Shown here: positions 61,320-64,000 of the stretch, piece after piece
Layout: the number at the start of each line of letters is the position of its first letter
How positions within the stretch are numbered: the first letter of the stretch is position 1
DNA from: Lachnospiraceae bacterium
GTDB lineage: Bacteria > Bacillota_A > Clostridia > Lachnospirales > Lachnospiraceae
NCBI GenBank assembly: GCA_017561985.1
Contig: JAFZAZ010000005.1
Span: 29,139-93,138 of the forward strand
Reading direction: 5' to 3'
Length of the DNA: 64,000 nucleotides
Program-made: the position numbers and the translations under genes
The notes under the pieces: generated by a model
The model's input: only the letters and a program-made list of their open reading frames with translations
Told to the model about the DNA's origin: nothing
Databases searched by the model: none

Positions 61320-62072
61320 TTACTTGTTGTAGTTCACGATCTTGCCGAAGTCAGCCTTCAGGCTTGCGCCGCCGATCAGACCGCCGTCGATGTCGGGCAT
61401 TGCAAGAAGCTCAGCAGCGTTGCCGGCGTTCATGGAACCGCCGTACTGGATGCGAACAGCCTCAGCCGTCTCAGCATCGTAGAGCTCTGCGATGTACTCA
61501 CGGATGAGCTTGCAAACTTCCTCAGCCTGCTCCGCCGTAGCGGTCTCACCGGTACCGATTGCCCAGATGGGCTCGTAAGCGATCACAAGGTTCTTAACCT
61601 GGTCAGCGGTAATGCCGCTCAGATCCCACTTGATCTGACGGCTGATCCACTCCTTGTAGGTGCCTGCCTTGCGAAGTGCAAGGGACTCACCGCAGCAAAG
61701 GATCGGCTTAAGGCCTGCGGCAAATGCCTTCTTAACCTTAGCGTTGATCAGAATGTCGTTCTCTCCGAAGATGTCTCTTCTCTCGGAGTGACCGATGATA
61801 ACATACTCAACACCTGCGTCAAGGAGCATCGGAGCGGAAATCTCGCCCGTGAAAGCACCCTTGTCCTCGATGTAGAAGTTCTCGGCACCTACCTTAACGT
61901 TGCTGCCCTTAACAGCTGCAACTACCGGTACGATATCGATCGCCGGAACACAGTAAACAACGTCAACATCATCGTTCTTTACGAGATCCTTGAGCGTTGC
62001 GCAAAGCTCAACAGCCTGGGAGGGAGTCATGTTCATCTTCCAGTTGCCGGCAATAATCTTCTTTCTAGCCAT
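61320..62072 (-). CDS. tpiA: Triosephosphate isomerase
   Basis: A 250-residue TIM barrel that interconverts dihydroxyacetone phosphate and glyceraldehyde 3-phosphate. Catalytic residues: Lys in GNWKMN, His in IGHSERR, Glu in [11 protein letters not shown]; the phosphate loop GGASLKA is at the end. GGAGG lies five bases before the start at 62072. It lies between pgk and gpmI. Confidence 0.97.
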   Translation of the reverse strand: MARKKIIAGNWKMNMTPSQAVELCATLKDLVKNDDVDVVYCVPAIDIVPVVAAVKGSNVKVGAENFYIEDKGAFTGEISAPMLLDAGVEYVIIGHSERRDIFGENDILINAKVKKAFAAGLKPILCCGESLALRKAGTYKEWISRQIKWDLSGITADQVKNLVIAYEPIWAIGTGETATAEQAEEVCKLIREYIAELYDAETAEAVRIQYGGSMNAGNAAELLAMPDIDGGLIGGASLKADFGKIVNYNK

Positions 62073-62131
62073 AATAGCCTCCAATTGTTATTTCGCCCCT
62101 GCATTCGCAGCCGGCGAATATTTTCCGTTAA

Positions 62132-63358
62132 TTACTGAAGGTCGTCCGCAGCTGCAACGCCCGGAAGCTCCTTACCCTCAAGGAACTCAAGGGAAGCGCC
62201 GCCGCCCGTCGAGATGTGGGACATCTTGTCAGCGAAGCCGAGCTGGTTAACAGCTGCAGCGGAGTCGCCGCCGCCGATGATCGTCGTAGCGTCGGTCTCA
62301 GCAAGAGCCTGAGCTACAGCGATGGTACCCTTTGCAAGAACAGGGTTCTCGAATACGCCCATCGGTCCGTTCCAAACAACCGTCTTAGCGGTCTTTGCAG
62401 CCTCAGCGTAGAGAGCCTGCGTCTTCGGTCCGATATCCATACCCATCTTGTCGGCCGGAAGCTTGTCGGAATCGAAAACTTCGGTCTCGATCGGAGCATC
62501 GATCGGATCCGGGAAGGAAGCCGTAACAACGGTATCCACCGGAAGAAGGAGCTTCTTGCCGAGTGCCTCAGCCTTGTCCATCATCTCCTTGCAGTAGTCG
62601 ATCTTCTCATCGTCGCAGAGGGAGGTACCGATCTCATAGCCCTTAGCCTTGAGGAAGGTGTAAGCCATACCGCCGCCGATGATGAGCGTATCGCACTTCT
62701 CGAGAAGGTTGTTGATAACATTGAGCTTGTCAGCTACCTTAGCGCCGCCGAGGATCGCTACGAAAGGACGTACCGGATTCTCAACCGCATTGCCGAGGAA
62801 GTTGATCTCCTTCTGCATCAGGTAACCTACAGCGCAGTTGCCGCCCTTAGCGCGAACAACATCCGTAACACCGGCTACGGAAGCGTGAGCTCTGTGGGAG
62901 GAACCGAACGCGTCACATACATAGTCGTCGCAGAGGTCTGCGAGCTCCTTGGAAAATGCCTCGCCGTTCTTGGTCTCCTCGGAACCGCGGAAACGCGTGT
63001 TCTGAAGAAGAACAACGTCGCCTGCCTTCATGGCAGCTACGGCAGCCGTAGCATCAGCGCCCGTTACGTTGTAATCTGCTACGAACGTAACCTTCTTGCC
63101 GAGCTTCTCGGAAAGACGCTCTGCAACGGGAGCAAGGCTCTCACCCTCGTTGGGGCCGTTCTTAACCTTGCCGAGGTGCGAGCAAAGGATAACCTTCGCA
63201 CCGTCGTTCAGAAGCTTGTTAATGGTGGGAAGAGCCGCTACGATACGGGTCTCATCGGTGATGACGCCGTTCTTGAGCGGAACATTGAAGTCGCAGCGAA
63301 CGAGTACTCTCTTGCCTGCTGCGTTAAAATCATCAACGGATTTCTTATTCAAAGACAT
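62132..63358 (-). CDS. pgk: Phosphoglycerate kinase
   Basis: A 408-residue glycolytic kinase transferring phosphate from 1,3-bisphosphoglycerate to ADP. The N-terminal [18 protein letters not shown] and the RGSEETKNG arginine region, then [13 protein letters not shown] (nucleotide loop) and the GGGDSAAAV region are typical. The start at 63358 has AAAGGA nine bases upstream; an earlier in-frame ATG would start inside the gap-pgk hairpin. It follows gap and precedes tpiA. Confidence 0.97.
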   Translation of the reverse strand: MSLNKKSVDDFNAAGKRVLVRCDFNVPLKNGVITDETRIVAALPTINKLLNDGAKVILCSHLGKVKNGPNEGESLAPVAERLSEKLGKKVTFVADYNVTGADATAAVAAMKAGDVVLLQNTRFRGSEETKNGEAFSKELADLCDDYVCDAFGSSHRAHASVAGVTDVVRAKGGNCAVGYLMQKEINFLGNAVENPVRPFVAILGGAKVADKLNVINNLLEKCDTLIIGGGMAYTFLKAKGYEIGTSLCDDEKIDYCKEMMDKAEALGKKLLLPVDTVVTASFPDPIDAPIETEVFDSDKLPADKMGMDIGPKTQALYAEAAKTAKTVVWNGPMGVFENPVLAKGTIAVAQALAETDATTIIGGGDSAAAVNQLGFADKMSHISTGGGASLEFLEGKELPGVAAADDLQ

Positions 63359-63403
63359 GTTTTTGCTTCCTTTCGTGTGTTGGTCGGGCGGAAAATCCGC
63401 CTC

Positions 63404-63443
63404 AAAACAGAACAAAGGTCCGGTCCAAATTTTGGACCGGACC
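63404..63443 (-). terminator. Hairpin between gap and pgk
   Basis: GGTCCGGTCC and GGACCGGACC (63417-63443) form a perfect ten-base stem, followed on the minus strand by TTTGTTCTGTTTTG. It can end gap transcripts and so set gap above the other glycolytic genes. A GGCGG/CCGCC mini-hairpin follows. Confidence 0.78.
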
Positions 63444-63481
63444 TCATCATCCATAAGACTTATGCACTTGGCAAGTTTCGA

Positions 63482-64000
<519 letters not shown>

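Overview
The window reads as chromosomal DNA of a fairly GC-rich Gram-positive anaerobe of the class Clostridia, most likely a relative of Lachnospiraceae. Supporting marks are AddAB in place of RecBCD, a secDF fusion next to recJ, the tgt-yajC pair, the secG-rnr-smpB order, ClpC-RadA, a T-box leader, a clostridial-type tRNA-Trp and a probable 6S RNA. No phage, insertion sequence, rRNA or CRISPR array was seen. Nearly all genes lie on the minus strand, which suggests one co-oriented replichore; only degV, a GNAT gene and the aconitase-isocitrate dehydrogenase pair lie on the plus strand. About ten promoters have a 17-bp spacer and near-consensus boxes, and many start codons follow a GGAGG-type ribosome binding site.

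Layout. 1-4.4 kb: recJ (cut by the window edge), secDF, and a divergent degV. 4.4-10.4 kb: accessory genes, including two unknown proteins, a CYTH protein, a GNAT enzyme, and a fused WYL regulator-HAD hydrolase. 10.6-14.2 kb: aconitase and NADP isocitrate dehydrogenase, a 2-oxoglutarate-forming pair. 14.3-24.5 kb: four large ATPase-permease fusions forming two tandem copies of a two-gene MacB-like module, coupled by ATGA overlaps within each pair. 24.6-31.7 kb: SGNH esterase, two G3E GTPases (one with a striking His/Asp/Glu/Cys repeat), dUTPase, M18 aminopeptidase, Hsp33 and a methyltransferase. 31.8-34.4 kb: xylulokinase and a lipid kinase. 34.4-45.3 kb: addB-addA, probable 6S RNA, yajC, tgt, a small membrane protein and a DUF3048 lipoprotein.

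45.4-48.5 kb: tRNA-Trp and a T-box-controlled gene encoding a TIM-barrel/acyl-CoA synthetase fusion. 48.5-56.5 kb: a GntR-type regulator, clpC, radA, an M14-like lipoprotein, DUF58 and a DUF4129-like membrane protein, probably one long operon. 56.6-64 kb: the glycolytic genes gap, pgk, tpiA and gpmI, followed by secG, rnr and smpB, each group punctuated by hairpins.

The strongest unexplained signal is an octamer, GGAAAATG/CATTTTCC. I counted about 45 copies by eye over both strands, against one or two expected from base composition. It occurs in genes, leaders and intergenic DNA, in different reading frames and without clear strand bias. Other points of interest are the T-box on an acyl-CoA synthetase fusion, the WYL-HAD fusion, the His/Asp/Cys repeat in a G3E GTPase, the clpC locus led by a GntR regulator instead of CtsR-McsAB, and an M14 protein that appears to have lost key catalytic residues.
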